Origin: Streptomyces profundus
GTDB lineage: Bacteria; Actinomycetota; Actinomycetes; Streptomycetales; Streptomycetaceae
Reading direction: 5' to 3'
DNA length: 64,000 nt
Assembly (NCBI RefSeq): GCF_020740535.1
Contig: NZ_CP082362.1
Span: 6,569,501-6,633,500, forward strand
Of the stretch, positions 8,981 through 16,664 are shown one piece after another. Each line of letters opens with the position of its first letter. Position 1 is the stretch's first letter. The position numbers and the translations under genes are program-made. The notes under the pieces are model-generated. The model was not told where the DNA came from. It searched no databases and worked only from the letters and a program-made list of their open reading frames with translations.

Positions 8981-11038
8981 TCAGGGGACGGGCATGGCCA
9001 TCAACTGCCCAGCGCGCAGCAGGAAGACACGATAGCCGGAGCCCGCGAGACGCCACTGGCCGCGGCGCCCGTCGGAGACGGCCCACAGCGAAGTGCCGTT
9101 GTGCGCCAGCCAGGTCGAGACGCCCTTCGTGCCCGGACCACCCAGCGTGGTCCAGACGCTGGCGCCCTCCCACACCGGCGGCTCGGGGGGCAGCTCGTCC
9201 TCGACGTCCAGCCGCGCCGACCACAGCTGCTCGCCGTCGGCCGCGGTGACCCGGACCAGATCCCAGCCATGGACGGCGCACACCCCGTCGTCGGCGGCGA
9301 CCGGCTGTCGCCATTCGGCGCCCTGCCCGGGCAGGGACCACGCCTCGCCCCCCTCCCCGACCTCCAGCGCGAGCAGGCTCTCCCCACCGACCACGACCCG
9401 TCCGTCGATGACGGCCGGCGCGCCCGCGGTGTCGGCGAAGCGCCCGTCCCGGCTCCAGCGGACGCCGCCGTCGGCCGCGTCGTAGGCGGCCAGCCGGTCG
9501 GCGGTGGCCAGGAGCACCGTGCCTTCGTGGAGTGCCGCCCCCGGCCGCTCGCCGGCCAGCGCGGTCGCCGCCCGCCACCGCTCCTCGCCGGTCCGCAGGT
9601 CGAGTGCGGTCAGGGTGCCGTCGGTGGCCAGGACGAGGCCCGTCTCCGTGTCGGCGGTGAGGATCGATTCCACCGCGACCGAGCTGCTCCACAGCGTCGT
9701 CCCGTCGGTGGAACGCAGCGCCCGCACCTCGTCGTTCGCGGTGGCGACCAGCACCAGCTCCGTGCGCCCCGCGCCGCCGGCCGCCATCCCCGAGGCGGGC
9801 AGCGCCGACTCGTCCGACCACACCGGCGCACCGTCCACCACCCCGAACGCCGCCAGGCCACCGGAGGCCGCGGCGGCCAGGACGACGTCCCCGGCGGGCA
9901 GCGGCGCCGGGCCTTCCTCCGCCAGATCCTCCCGCGTCCAGTAGGGGTCGGGCGCCAGACCCGGCTGGTAGTCCGTCAGCGGGGCCGCGTCCGAGTCCAG
10001 GCCGCCGGTGGCCGCGTCGTCGTTCGGCCCGCCGCGCCACCACGCGGCGCCACCGGCGGCCACCAGGGCGGCGCCCGCGACCCCCAGCGCGCGGCGCCGC
10101 GTCGGACCTGTGGCCGTACCGGTGCGCCCGCCGCCGCGGATCGCGGTCCGCGCGGCCCGCGCGCGGGCGGCTATATCCCCGGCCACCGGCTCCACGGTCC
10201 AGAACCCGGGGGCCGCCACCCCGTCGGCCAGGCCGAGCAGATCACGGGGGGCCGGGCGGTCGCCCGGCTCCTTGGCCAGGCACGCGGCGATGACGGAACG
10301 CAGCTCGGCGGGCACCCCGTCCAGCTCGGGTTCGCCGTGCACGACCTGGTAGTTCGCCCAGTGCACATCGGTGGCGGGGAACGCGGGATGCCCGGTGCCG
10401 GCGATGACCAGCACCGCGCCCAGCGCGAACACGTCGGCGGCGGGACCGGCCCGACGGCCCGTCAGCTGCTCGGGGGCCGCGTATCCCGGCGTGGCCGGGA
10501 TGCCGGCGGTGGTCAGGGTCATCCCGTACTCGGGCCGGGCGATACCGAAGTCGATCAGACGTGGACCCGTGGCGGTCACCACGATGTTGGCGGGTTTGAG
10601 GTCCCGGTGCACCAGACCCGCGCGGTGGACGTCGTCGAGAGCGGCGGCGAGTTCGGCGGCGAGCTGCCGCAGGGCGGCCGTGGGCAGGGGGCCGTGCCGC
10701 CCGAGGTGCGCGGCGAGCGAGGGGCCCGCCAGGTACTCGGTGGCGATCCAGGGCTGACCGTCCGTGCCATGGCCGACGACCCGCGCGACACGGGCGCCGC
10801 GCACCGCCGAGGCCGCGACCGCCTCACGCGCGAACCGGCGCACGAGCTCCTCGTCGTGCGCGACCTCGGGCAGCAGCACCTTGACCGCGACCGGTCGCGG
10901 TCGCGGGCCCGAGCGGCGGCGGGCGAGATACACCTTCCCCATCCCGCCGGCACCCAGGACACCGACCAGCCGATAGGGCCCGAGGGCGGCGGGATCGTCG
11001 GGCGTGGTGGGAGCGATGTCGTCGGGCATGGACCGCAT
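8981..11038 (-). CDS. Membrane Ser/Thr protein kinase with PQQ-type beta-propeller sensor
   Basis: A 685-residue protein whose kinase domain is intact: GAGGMGKV at 29-36, Lys53 in AVKVLL, HRDLKPAN with Asp146, and DFG at 163-165. After Arg-rich residues a hydrophobic stretch (about 315-336) anchors it. The outer half shows PQQ-like blades (LRSTDGTTLWSSS, LDLRTGEERWRA, VTAADGEQLWSA). PQQ-propeller kinases of this kind are common in Streptomyces and are thought to sense a cell-envelope ligand. It is first of three tandem paralogues on this strand. An alternative ATG lies three codons in. A small inverted repeat (GGAACCC/GGGTTCC, 11043-11062) lies in its 5' leader. Confidence 0.93.
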   Translation of the reverse strand: MRSMPDDIAPTTPDDPAALGPYRLVGVLGAGGMGKVYLARRRSGPRPRPVAVKVLLPEVAHDEELVRRFAREAVAASAVRGARVARVVGHGTDGQPWIATEYLAGPSLAAHLGRHGPLPTAALRQLAAELAAALDDVHRAGLVHRDLKPANIVVTATGPRLIDFGIARPEYGMTLTTAGIPATPGYAAPEQLTGRRAGPAADVFALGAVLVIAGTGHPAFPATDVHWANYQVVHGEPELDGVPAELRSVIAACLAKEPGDRPAPRDLLGLADGVAAPGFWTVEPVAGDIAARARAARTAIRGGGRTGTATGPTRRRALGVAGAALVAAGGAAWWRGGPNDDAATGGLDSDAAPLTDYQPGLAPDPYWTREDLAEEGPAPLPAGDVVLAAAASGGLAAFGVVDGAPVWSDESALPASGMAAGGAGRTELVLVATANDEVRALRSTDGTTLWSSSVAVESILTADTETGLVLATDGTLTALDLRTGEERWRAATALAGERPGAALHEGTVLLATADRLAAYDAADGGVRWSRDGRFADTAGAPAVIDGRVVVGGESLLALEVGEGGEAWSLPGQGAEWRQPVAADDGVCAVHGWDLVRVTAADGEQLWSARLDVEDELPPEPPVWEGASVWTTLGGPGTKGVSTWLAHNGTSLWAVSDGRRGQWRLAGSGYRVFLLRAGQLMAMPVP

Positions 11039-11086
11039 CGTAGGAACCCCCGCGAGGGTTCCGCAGCCGCGTCCACGCCCGGTGCG

Positions 11087-11119
11087 CCGGGTGCGGGGCG
11101 CCGCTGGCCCCGCACCCGG
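11087..11119 (-). terminator. 12-bp stem terminator after the GH43 gene
   Basis: CCGGGTGCGGGG at 11087-11098 pairs perfectly with 11108-11119 around a 9-base loop, 17 bp past the glycosidase stop on the minus strand. It separates the GH43 gene from the kinase operon. Confidence 0.75.
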
Positions 11120-11135
11120 GTCCTGAGCCGGTGGC

Positions 11136-12572
11136 TCAGTCGGTGTAGACCTCGGCCCGGTCCACGCTCACGAACGCCGCGCCGGAGTCGGGGTTGTGCT
11201 CCCCGGTGACCCGGACCGTCAACGTGTGCTCGCCGTGCGGCAGTCGGGGGCTGAGGTACTGGAGTGTCTCGCCCACCCGGATCGGTCCGTGCAGGTCGAC
11301 GCGTTGCTCGGGCCCTCCGTCGACGCTGATCGCGGCGATGCCGTTGCCGGTGTCGCGCACGGACAGCAGGGCGATCCTGGTGCCGGTGAAGGAGAACGTC
11401 GCGGTGGCGCCCGCCTGGTCGGTCCAGTGGTCGTCGCCCCAGAAACACTGGGTGGCGCAGCCGGCGCCCGCGTTCCAGGAGCCGTCGAAGGTGACGGTCC
11501 CGGCGCCGCTTGAGCGGCCGTCGTCGTTGATCCAGTAGGTGCCCGACCCCGGGTCGCCGGACGGCAGGTCCTGGGTGGCGCCCAGCGCGAGCGGGGTGCC
11601 GAGGTCCGGGCTGCCATCCGCGTGCCAGCCGATCCGCTGGGCGCGGGTGGTGCGGTCGGTGTAGGTGTTCACGGACGTGGTCTTGCCGTGGTAGATGATC
11701 CAGTCCTCGGTGCCGTCGGGCGACTGGAAGAACGTGTGGTGTCCTGGCCCGTAGACGCCGGCGGCGTCGTTCCTGGCGAAGCGCGGTCCCTCGTGCTGGG
11801 TCCAGTTCCCCGGGACCAGCGGATCGGCGTCGTCCGGCAGGGACATCATCCACACCTGGTAGTCGGGTTTGCCGGTGTCGCAGGTCGAGTACGTCATCCA
11901 GGTGTGGCCGTTGCGGTAGAGGAACGCGGGCCCCTCGCGGACCTCGGGGCAGCCGCCGGCGCCGTCGAGGGGGACCGCGTCGCCCGAGACGGTGTAGGGG
12001 TTGGACATCGGCGCGATGTTCAGCCCGTTGTGCTGGTACTCGTTGAGCCCGCTGTAGGCGAGGTAGAGCCGCCCGCCGTGTTGGAGGATGCCGGGGTCGA
12101 TGGCGAAGTCGTCGACGTGGTTGGGCGGTTCGAGCTTGCCCTTGAAGTGGTAGGGGCCGCGCGGGTCGTCGCCCTCGGACTCCAGGACATAGAGCCGGTG
12201 GTGCTCGTCCACGCCGTCGTCGGCCGTGTAGTAGAGGTACCAGCGGCCGTCGAAGCGGTAGAACTCGGGCGCCCAGATGTGCTGGTCGCGCGAGGGGTCG
12301 GTGTCCGTCCAGACCGTCACGGGGTCGGCGGCGAACAGGGTGGCCAGGGAGGGCGAGCTCCACATCCTGATGGCGTCGCCCTGGGTGGTGGCGAGGTGGT
12401 AGTTGCCGTTCGCGTGGGTGAGGAACGGGTCGGGCCCCGTGTTCAGTGGGTTGCGGAAGGTTCCGGCTGCTGTGGGCATCGAGTCTCCTGCGGTGGCCTG
12501 GGGCATCCAGGCCAGGCCGATGAGCAGTGCGAACACCGCCGCGACCAGGGTGGTTCGGGATCGGGCGCGCAT
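11136..12572 (-). CDS. Secreted GH43-family glycosidase (arabinanase/arabinofuranosidase-like)
   Basis: A 478-residue exported protein. The signal peptide MRARSRTTLVAAVFALLIGL ends near an Ala-rich cleavage site. The GH43 five-bladed fold shows GPDPF just after the signal (catalytic Asp), FAIDPGIL (pKa-modulating Asp) and a VREGP segment (acid Glu), which is the family triad. A C-terminal module (about 350-478, ending in HTLTVRVTGEHNPDSG) resembles a carbohydrate-binding or beta-sandwich domain. The likely substrate is an arabinose-containing plant polysaccharide, but the exact bond is not deducible. The ATG at 12572 is preferred because GAGGGAG precedes it at good spacing. A candidate operator, TTACA-N4-TGTAA, lies about 80 bp upstream. 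Confidence 0.88.
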   Translation of the reverse strand: MRARSRTTLVAAVFALLIGLAWMPQATAGDSMPTAAGTFRNPLNTGPDPFLTHANGNYHLATTQGDAIRMWSSPSLATLFAADPVTVWTDTDPSRDQHIWAPEFYRFDGRWYLYYTADDGVDEHHRLYVLESEGDDPRGPYHFKGKLEPPNHVDDFAIDPGILQHGGRLYLAYSGLNEYQHNGLNIAPMSNPYTVSGDAVPLDGAGGCPEVREGPAFLYRNGHTWMTYSTCDTGKPDYQVWMMSLPDDADPLVPGNWTQHEGPRFARNDAAGVYGPGHHTFFQSPDGTEDWIIYHGKTTSVNTYTDRTTRAQRIGWHADGSPDLGTPLALGATQDLPSGDPGSGTYWINDDGRSSGAGTVTFDGSWNAGAGCATQCFWGDDHWTDQAGATATFSFTGTRIALLSVRDTGNGIAAISVDGGPEQRVDLHGPIRVGETLQYLSPRLPHGEHTLTVRVTGEHNPDSGAAFVSVDRAEVYTD

Positions 12573-12650
12573 CGTCTGGCTCCCTCGTCTGAGCACGTCC
12601 ATGAACGCCGCGCCGGCGTCCGCTGACGGTTGCCTATGGCATCACGATGC

Positions 12651-12664
12651 TTACAGCGATGTAA
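12651..12664. promoter_or_regulatory. Candidate operator upstream of the GH43 gene
   Basis: TTACA-GCGA-TGTAA is a perfect 5-bp-arm inverted repeat about 80 bp upstream of the glycosidase ATG, where LacI- or GntR-type repressors of glycoside-hydrolase genes commonly bind. No regulator gene lies beside it, so the assignment is tentative. Confidence 0.4.
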
Positions 12665-13088
12665 ATGCCCTCGCGGCCCGGCCCTCCATTGACCGTTCGC
12701 CCGGCCGCGCGCGCCCGCTCCAGCCGTGCGCGCGCACGCCCGGGCGCGTGCGCTCCCGCTCGGGCGGCGTGGCCACCACCCGCAGGGCCGGGAGGAGGCC
12801 GCCCCGTCCGCGCTCGTCTCCCGGTGCGAGGTTTTACGGGGGACAGAACGGGGTCGGTACTCCGTCCCTTCTTATCCGCATAAGCCGGATTGACCACGGA
12901 GGAGGCATTGCCAGTCGTTTCGTCGGCGACAGTGTGATCGAAATTGTCAACACGCTGCACCGTTTCTCTCTCCTTCTTCGTGAATTGCCTCGACGTGGGC
13001 TCTTCGAACGATTGCCGCGAATGTCGAGCGGGGTCGTTAATCGATCAGTCGGAATTGCCCGCGCGGTACCCGAATGGCATGCGCGTCA

Positions 13089-13128
13089 TGCGTCTGATGG
13101 TGTGACATGTGTCACATTGTCAGATGCA
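13089..13128. promoter_or_regulatory. Crp-type binding site within a long palindrome
   Basis: The core TGTGACATGTGTCACA (13101-13116) is a perfect palindrome. It fits both the Crp/FNR consensus TGTGA-N6-TCACA and the reported Streptomyces Crp pattern GTG-N6-GNCAC. Flanks extend the symmetry imperfectly to 40 bp (outer TCTGA/TCAGA arms). The site lies about 200 bp upstream of the 19-codon gene that heads the NRPS operon, so Crp, known to influence antibiotic clusters in S. coelicolor, is the leading candidate regulator. Confidence 0.65.
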
Positions 13129-13182
13129 AATCGAGCGTGCTCGCGTACTTGCCCGTCCCTGGCAGCTGGTCCAAACTCTCTT

Positions 13183-13202
13183 ATGGGTCGCTTGCGGCCC
13201 AT
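13183..13202 (+). other. Hairpin in the leader of the peptide gene
   Basis: ATGGGTCGC (13183-13191) pairs with GCGGCCCAT (13194-13202), including one G-U pair, across a tight loop. It lies 117 bp before the peptide ATG and may be an RNA structure in the 5' leader or a DNA-level operator. No known riboswitch class was recognised. Confidence 0.35.
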
Positions 13203-13318
13203 GCTGTGCAGCCGGGATGTTGAGCAAATGGACGCAGGCTGTCCTTTTCTTCCGGTTGGCATGCGTGCTTCATGGTTTCCCCTGATCGTAAATCGATCTT
13301 CGGAGGGGGGTGAAGATA

Positions 13319-13378
13319 ATGACGAACCAGGACTTCCTCGCTTCTCGTGAGGCCGGCGAGACCGCCACCAAGTGGTAA
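13319..13378 (+). CDS. 19-residue peptide gene at the head of the NRPS operon (possible RiPP-like precursor)
   Basis: ATG at 13319 follows GGAGGGGGGTGA (from 13302) and opens a 20-codon frame ending in TAA. The product is MTNQDFLASREAGETATKW. It is hydrophilic, lacks Cys, and ends in Lys-Trp. A strong hairpin (13404-13438) and then a HEAT-repeat/FGE-like enzyme gene follow directly. That order (tiny peptide, partial terminator, modifying enzymes) is typical of ribosomally made, modified peptides, where the terminator lets the precursor be made in excess. The first enzymes downstream are not known RiPP types, so the peptide might be a substrate, a scaffold or a cofactor-like building block. 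A leader peptide for attenuation is the main alternative. I recognise no named family. Confidence 0.55.
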   Translation: MTNQDFLASREAGETATKW

Positions 13379-13403
13379 TTCTATTGGCCGATCTGGCTGA
13401 CGT

Positions 13404-13438
13404 GGCGCTGGCCGCATTCGCATGATGCGGCCAGCGCC
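13404..13438 (+). terminator. 13-bp hairpin between the peptide and the first enzyme gene
   Basis: GGCGCTGGCCGCA (13404-13416) pairs perfectly with 13426-13438 around a 9-base loop, 26 bp after the peptide stop and 25 bp before the FGE-like ATG. With no T tract it is likely a partial terminator or a 3' stabiliser, giving more peptide message than enzyme message. Confidence 0.7.
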
Positions 13439-13462
13439 CACGCCCTTCCCCGGGAGTGGAGA

Positions 13463-14815
13463 ATGCTGGAAGAACTAGCGGACGAGTCAACTCTCGCTGG
13501 CCTCGACGAGACCGCCTACCACGCCCGCCTGCGGGAGATCGAGAAGTTCGTGGCGGACGTCGAGGAGACCGACACGCTCGCACGCGATCTCGCGACGCTG
13601 GCCGTTTCGCACGGCGACTGGCACGTGCGGAGAATCGCGGTCACCGCGATGGCCGAGCGGTTCGTCGATTCGCCGCAGGCGCGCGAGGCGATGTGCGCCG
13701 CCACCCACGACGACGTCGACTGGGTCGCGTTCAGCGCCATCGAGGCGGTGCGGAAGGCGAAGCTGCCGGAGGCGGTGGAGCATCTGATCCGTATCTCCGG
13801 ATGGCCCAGCAACTTCAGCCGTCCCGGCTACGCGCGCAAGCCCGTCGGCTGCGGGGCGGCGTTCACCAAACAGGCCCTGTGGGCCTTCTTCGGAACCAAG
13901 GACCCCGAGCGGCTGCGGGAGTTGGAGGACGAACACTTCGCCGGGATGCGCGCCGAGGTGGCGGCCCGGCGCCGGGACCCGGACCTCCGGGACGTCGTGC
14001 TGGTCCCCGGCGGTCCCGCCGTGCTCGGTTCGGCGAAGCGCGAGGTGGGCCCCTTCCAGATGGACGACACCGACAATCCGCTGCGCGCCGTCGACCTGCC
14101 GTCCTTCCACATCGACCGCACCACGGTGACCAACCGGCGGTACGCGGAGTTCCTCAAGGATGTCGGCACCGCACGGGACTTCGCGCACCCGGACGAGCCG
14201 GTGGGCAAGGACTACACCCCGGCGCACTGGCGGGAGGCGCGCTTCAACCACCCGGAACAGCCGGTCGTCGGCGTCGACTGGTACGACGCCTACGCCTTCG
14301 CCCAGTGGGCCGGCGGGCGACTGCCCAGCGAGGACGAGTGGGAGAAGGCGGCGCGCGGCACGGACGGCCGGAGCTATCCGTGGGGCCAGGACTGGGACCA
14401 GGAGCGGGTGAACGGGATCCACCGCGCCTACGGGGTGGCCGCCCCGAAGAACCTGGAGGAGCTGGAGGCGCTGTTGGTCAGGACCACCCTCCACTGGCCG
14501 CCCGACCCGGTGTTGCCGGCCGATGCCCTGCCGGCCGGTGCCAGCCCCTACGGTGCCCTACAGATGGCGGGCAACGTCTGGGAGTTGACGCGCACCAACT
14601 TCTTCACCCGGGAGGACATGTCCCCGTTCTTCAAGGGGCGCCGCAGCAGCGAGTTCATGAACCGGCCCGAGGCGTTCCACGTGCTCAAGGGCGGGACGTG
14701 GACCTCTCCCTCGGTCTGTGTGACGACGTTCTACAGGGGACGTGACCTGCTCACCGACCGGCACAACGAGGTCGGTTTCAGATGTGTCTACGCCGCGGAG
14801 GGGACGACCACATGA
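13463..14815 (+). CDS. HEAT-repeat / formylglycine-generating-enzyme-like (SUMF1) protein
   Basis: A 450-residue protein. Residues about 20-135 are helical HEAT/armadillo-like repeats (WHVRRIAVTAMAE, DWVAFSAIEAV), probably a protein- or peptide-binding surface. From about 175 it is an FGE-sulfatase domain: FHIDRTTVTNRRYAEF, PVVGVDWYDAYAFAQWAGGRLPSEDEWEKAARG, MAGNVWELT, then FHVLKGGTW and VGFRCVYA at the end. True FGE enzymes use a pair of Cys to hold copper near the C-terminus. Here only one nearby Cys is seen (about 419, PSVCVTT), so ordinary sulfatase activation is unlikely. Homologous folds (EgtB, OvoA) do oxidative C-S chemistry, but no DinB domain is present. It lies 84 bp after the peptide gene and overlaps the next gene by 4 bp. 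An oxidative modification of the peptide or of a precursor is inferred. Confidence 0.82.
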   Translation: MLEELADESTLAGLDETAYHARLREIEKFVADVEETDTLARDLATLAVSHGDWHVRRIAVTAMAERFVDSPQAREAMCAATHDDVDWVAFSAIEAVRKAKLPEAVEHLIRISGWPSNFSRPGYARKPVGCGAAFTKQALWAFFGTKDPERLRELEDEHFAGMRAEVAARRRDPDLRDVVLVPGGPAVLGSAKREVGPFQMDDTDNPLRAVDLPSFHIDRTTVTNRRYAEFLKDVGTARDFAHPDEPVGKDYTPAHWREARFNHPEQPVVGVDWYDAYAFAQWAGGRLPSEDEWEKAARGTDGRSYPWGQDWDQERVNGIHRAYGVAAPKNLEELEALLVRTTLHWPPDPVLPADALPAGASPYGALQMAGNVWELTRTNFFTREDMSPFFKGRRSSEFMNRPEAFHVLKGGTWTSPSVCVTTFYRGRDLLTDRHNEVGFRCVYAAEGTTT

Positions 14816-15579
14816 GTGCGAGCGAAGCGGAGCCGTCGGCGGAGCGCCTGGCGCGGCAGCGGAGTCTGCTGCGCGGACTGCGGCTGCTGTCCCGGCTCGG
14901 CATGACCGAGGGAATCGCCGGCCACATCACCGTCCGGGACCCCGACCTGCCGGACCACTACTGGGTCAACCCGTTCGTCGTGGACTTCAGCGCGGTCACC
15001 GCGGCCGACCTCCAACTCTTCGGCCCGGACGGGCAGATCGTGCAGGGCGAGGGGCGGCTCAACCCGTCGGTGCACCCGCTCCACGGCGAGCTGCACCGGG
15101 CCCGGCCCGACCTCGCGGCGTTCGTGCACTCCCACTCGATGTACGGGAAGACCTGGTCCGCGCTGGGGCGGCTCCTCGACCCGATCACCCAGGACGCGTG
15201 TGCGATCTACCGACGGCACGCCGTGTACCGGAATTTCCGGGGCCTTATCTCGGAGGTGGAGGAGGGCAAGGAGATCTCCGCCGCCTATGGGGACAACACG
15301 GGCCTCATTCTCGTCAACCACGGTTTCCTCGCCGGAGGTGGCAGCGTCGAGGAGGCCATCTGGTGGTTTGTCGTCATGGAGCGATGCGCCCAGTCGCAAC
15401 TGTTGGCGGAGGCGGCCGGAACTCCGCTGCTCATTGACGAGGAGGTCGCGCGTGCAACGGGCGACACGTTGGCCTCGGCAGAGTACGCGGAAATCCAGTT
15501 CGAGAATCTCTATCTTTCGCTCTTCGGGGCGTCAGACGAGGAAAAGCCGCACTCCGCACGGCGGGGAGTGGCCCCATGA
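14812..15579 (+). CDS. Class II aldolase/adducin-family protein
   Basis: A 255-residue protein with the class II aldolase fold: metal-binding His in HSHS (106 and 108) and NHG (His170), plus GEGRLNPSVHPLHGELHRARPD, which includes the usual substrate-side segment. Family members are zinc-dependent aldolases, epimerases or decarboxylases acting on hydroxy acids or pyridine carboxylates. Start and stop both overlap neighbours by 4 bp (ATGA), so it is translationally tied to the FGE-like and monooxygenase genes. A role in making or trimming an unusual building block is inferred; the reaction is unknown. Confidence 0.85.
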   Translation: MSASEAEPSAERLARQRSLLRGLRLLSRLGMTEGIAGHITVRDPDLPDHYWVNPFVVDFSAVTAADLQLFGPDGQIVQGEGRLNPSVHPLHGELHRARPDLAAFVHSHSMYGKTWSALGRLLDPITQDACAIYRRHAVYRNFRGLISEVEEGKEISAAYGDNTGLILVNHGFLAGGGSVEEAIWWFVVMERCAQSQLLAEAAGTPLLIDEEVARATGDTLASAEYAEIQFENLYLSLFGASDEEKPHSARRGVAP

Positions 15580-16664
15580 AGGTAGGTCTTAACTTCCTTC
15601 CCACCGTGGGGCCAAAGGAAGCGAGCGCGGCCGAGTACTACCGGGAATGCCTGGAGTTGTGTGTCCTGGCGGACGACCTGGGCCTGAGCCATGTCAAGGC
15701 GGTGGAGCACTATTTCACCGAATGGGGTGGCTACAGCCCGGACCCGGTCGCCTTTCTCTCCGCCGTCTCGGCGGTGACCAGCCGGATTCGGCTGGTCACC
15801 GGGGCGGTGATTCCCGCCTTCACCCACCCGATCCGGCAGGCGGCCTCCCTGGCGGTGCTGGACAACCTCTCCGACGGGCGCCTGGACGCCGGTTTCGCCA
15901 GGGCCTTCCTGCCGGCGGAGTTCGAGGCGTTCGACGTGCCCCTGTCCCAGAGCAGGCCCCGGTTCGAGGAGGGCGTGCGCGCCGTCGAACAGCTGTGGAC
16001 GGCGGAGCGGTTCCGCTGGGACGGGACGTTCCACCGCTTCGGACCGCTGCCGCCCCTGCTGCCCCGGCCGGCGCAGAGCCCGGGCCCGCCGATCTTCGTC
16101 GCCGCGACCGTCTCACCCGAGTCCTTCGAGTGGGCCGGCCGGCACGGATACCACCTCATGATCATCCCGCTGGTGGCCAGTCACGAGCGGCTGAGCGCCC
16201 TGCTGGACCGCTACCGGGAGGCGCGGGCCGATGCCGGGCACTCCCTGGAATCCGCCCGGATGCACGTCAGCTACCACCTCTACGTGGCCGAGGACGCCGC
16301 CGAGGCGATGGCGAGGGCCGCCGCCCACTACACGGCCTACCAGGAGAAGCAGCTGGCGGCGTACGCCAGTTGGGACGGGGTGCGGTCCGACCAGTATCCC
16401 GGCTACGAGAAGATGCTGGACGCGGTCAGGTCCACGACCTTCGCTGACCTGCACGCCGCCGGCAAGGTGATCGCCGGCGGTGTGGACGCGGTCACCGAGC
16501 AGCTCAGGGAGGTGGGCCGCCGCTACCCGGGCGCCGAGGTCAGCGTGCACGTCCGGTACGGCGACACCAGTCACTCGGAGGCGCTGCGCACCGTGCGACT
16601 GCTCGGCGAACGCGTCCTGCCCCGGCTGCCGATGGTCGCCACGGAGTCGGGCAGCCAGGCATGA
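15576..16664 (+). CDS. Luciferase-like flavin monooxygenase
   Basis: A 362-residue TIM-barrel protein of the bacterial luciferase-like superfamily. Visible signatures are MKVGLNFLPTVG, DLGLSHVKAVEHYF, the core RIRLVTGAVIPAFTHPIRQAASLAVLDNLSDGRLDAGFARAFLPAEF, and GRHGYHLMIIPL. These use FMNH2 (or F420) and oxygen. Stand-alone members in NRPS/PKS clusters often hydroxylate carrier-bound intermediates. It is joined by 4-bp overlaps to the aldolase-like and first NRPS genes. It may act on a tethered acyl or aminoacyl group on the adjacent A-T-C-T NRPS. Confidence 0.88.
   Translation: MKVGLNFLPTVGPKEASAAEYYRECLELCVLADDLGLSHVKAVEHYFTEWGGYSPDPVAFLSAVSAVTSRIRLVTGAVIPAFTHPIRQAASLAVLDNLSDGRLDAGFARAFLPAEFEAFDVPLSQSRPRFEEGVRAVEQLWTAERFRWDGTFHRFGPLPPLLPRPAQSPGPPIFVAATVSPESFEWAGRHGYHLMIIPLVASHERLSALLDRYREARADAGHSLESARMHVSYHLYVAEDAAEAMARAAAHYTAYQEKQLAAYASWDGVRSDQYPGYEKMLDAVRSTTFADLHAAGKVIAGGVDAVTEQLREVGRRYPGAEVSVHVRYGDTSHSEALRTVRLLGERVLPRLPMVATESGSQA

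Larger units (their letters stand above)
12573..13318. other. 746-bp non-coding region between the GH43 gene and the biosynthetic cluster
   Basis: No convincing gene was seen on either strand. The first 260 bp are GC-rich. From about 12865 the sequence becomes clearly richer in A/T. It holds a 14-bp palindrome CTTATCCGCATAAG (12871-12884), the Crp-type palindrome at 13089-13128, and a hairpin at 13183-13202. It must carry divergent promoters for the GH43 gene and the cluster, but no textbook -35/-10 pair could be fixed by eye. Confidence 0.7.

Noticed and set aside
8898..10043. N-terminal extension of the pseudokinase to 1132 residues
   Set aside because: The added part is antisense-like low-complexity translation in the next kinase gene; the ATG at 8897 begins the conserved region.
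12898..12935. A second mini-gene (TTG start after GGAGGAGG, nine codons)
   Set aside because: The RBS is only about two bases from the start and no supporting context exists.
13319..13438. Peptide gene plus hairpin read as a trp-type attenuator
   Set aside because: Only one Trp codon and no pair of competing antiterminator/terminator stems was found; the gene downstream is not a Trp biosynthetic gene. Kept only as an alternative.
15240..15250. Possible TTA codon in the aldolase-like gene (and at 15586 in the monooxygenase gene)
   Set aside because: In frame these read CTT-ATC and CTT-AAC, so no TTA codon is used.
13319..16664. Peptide ending in Trp as a PEARL/ammosamide-type scaffold
   Set aside because: Those systems need LanB-like ligases acting with aminoacyl-tRNA; none is encoded in the window.
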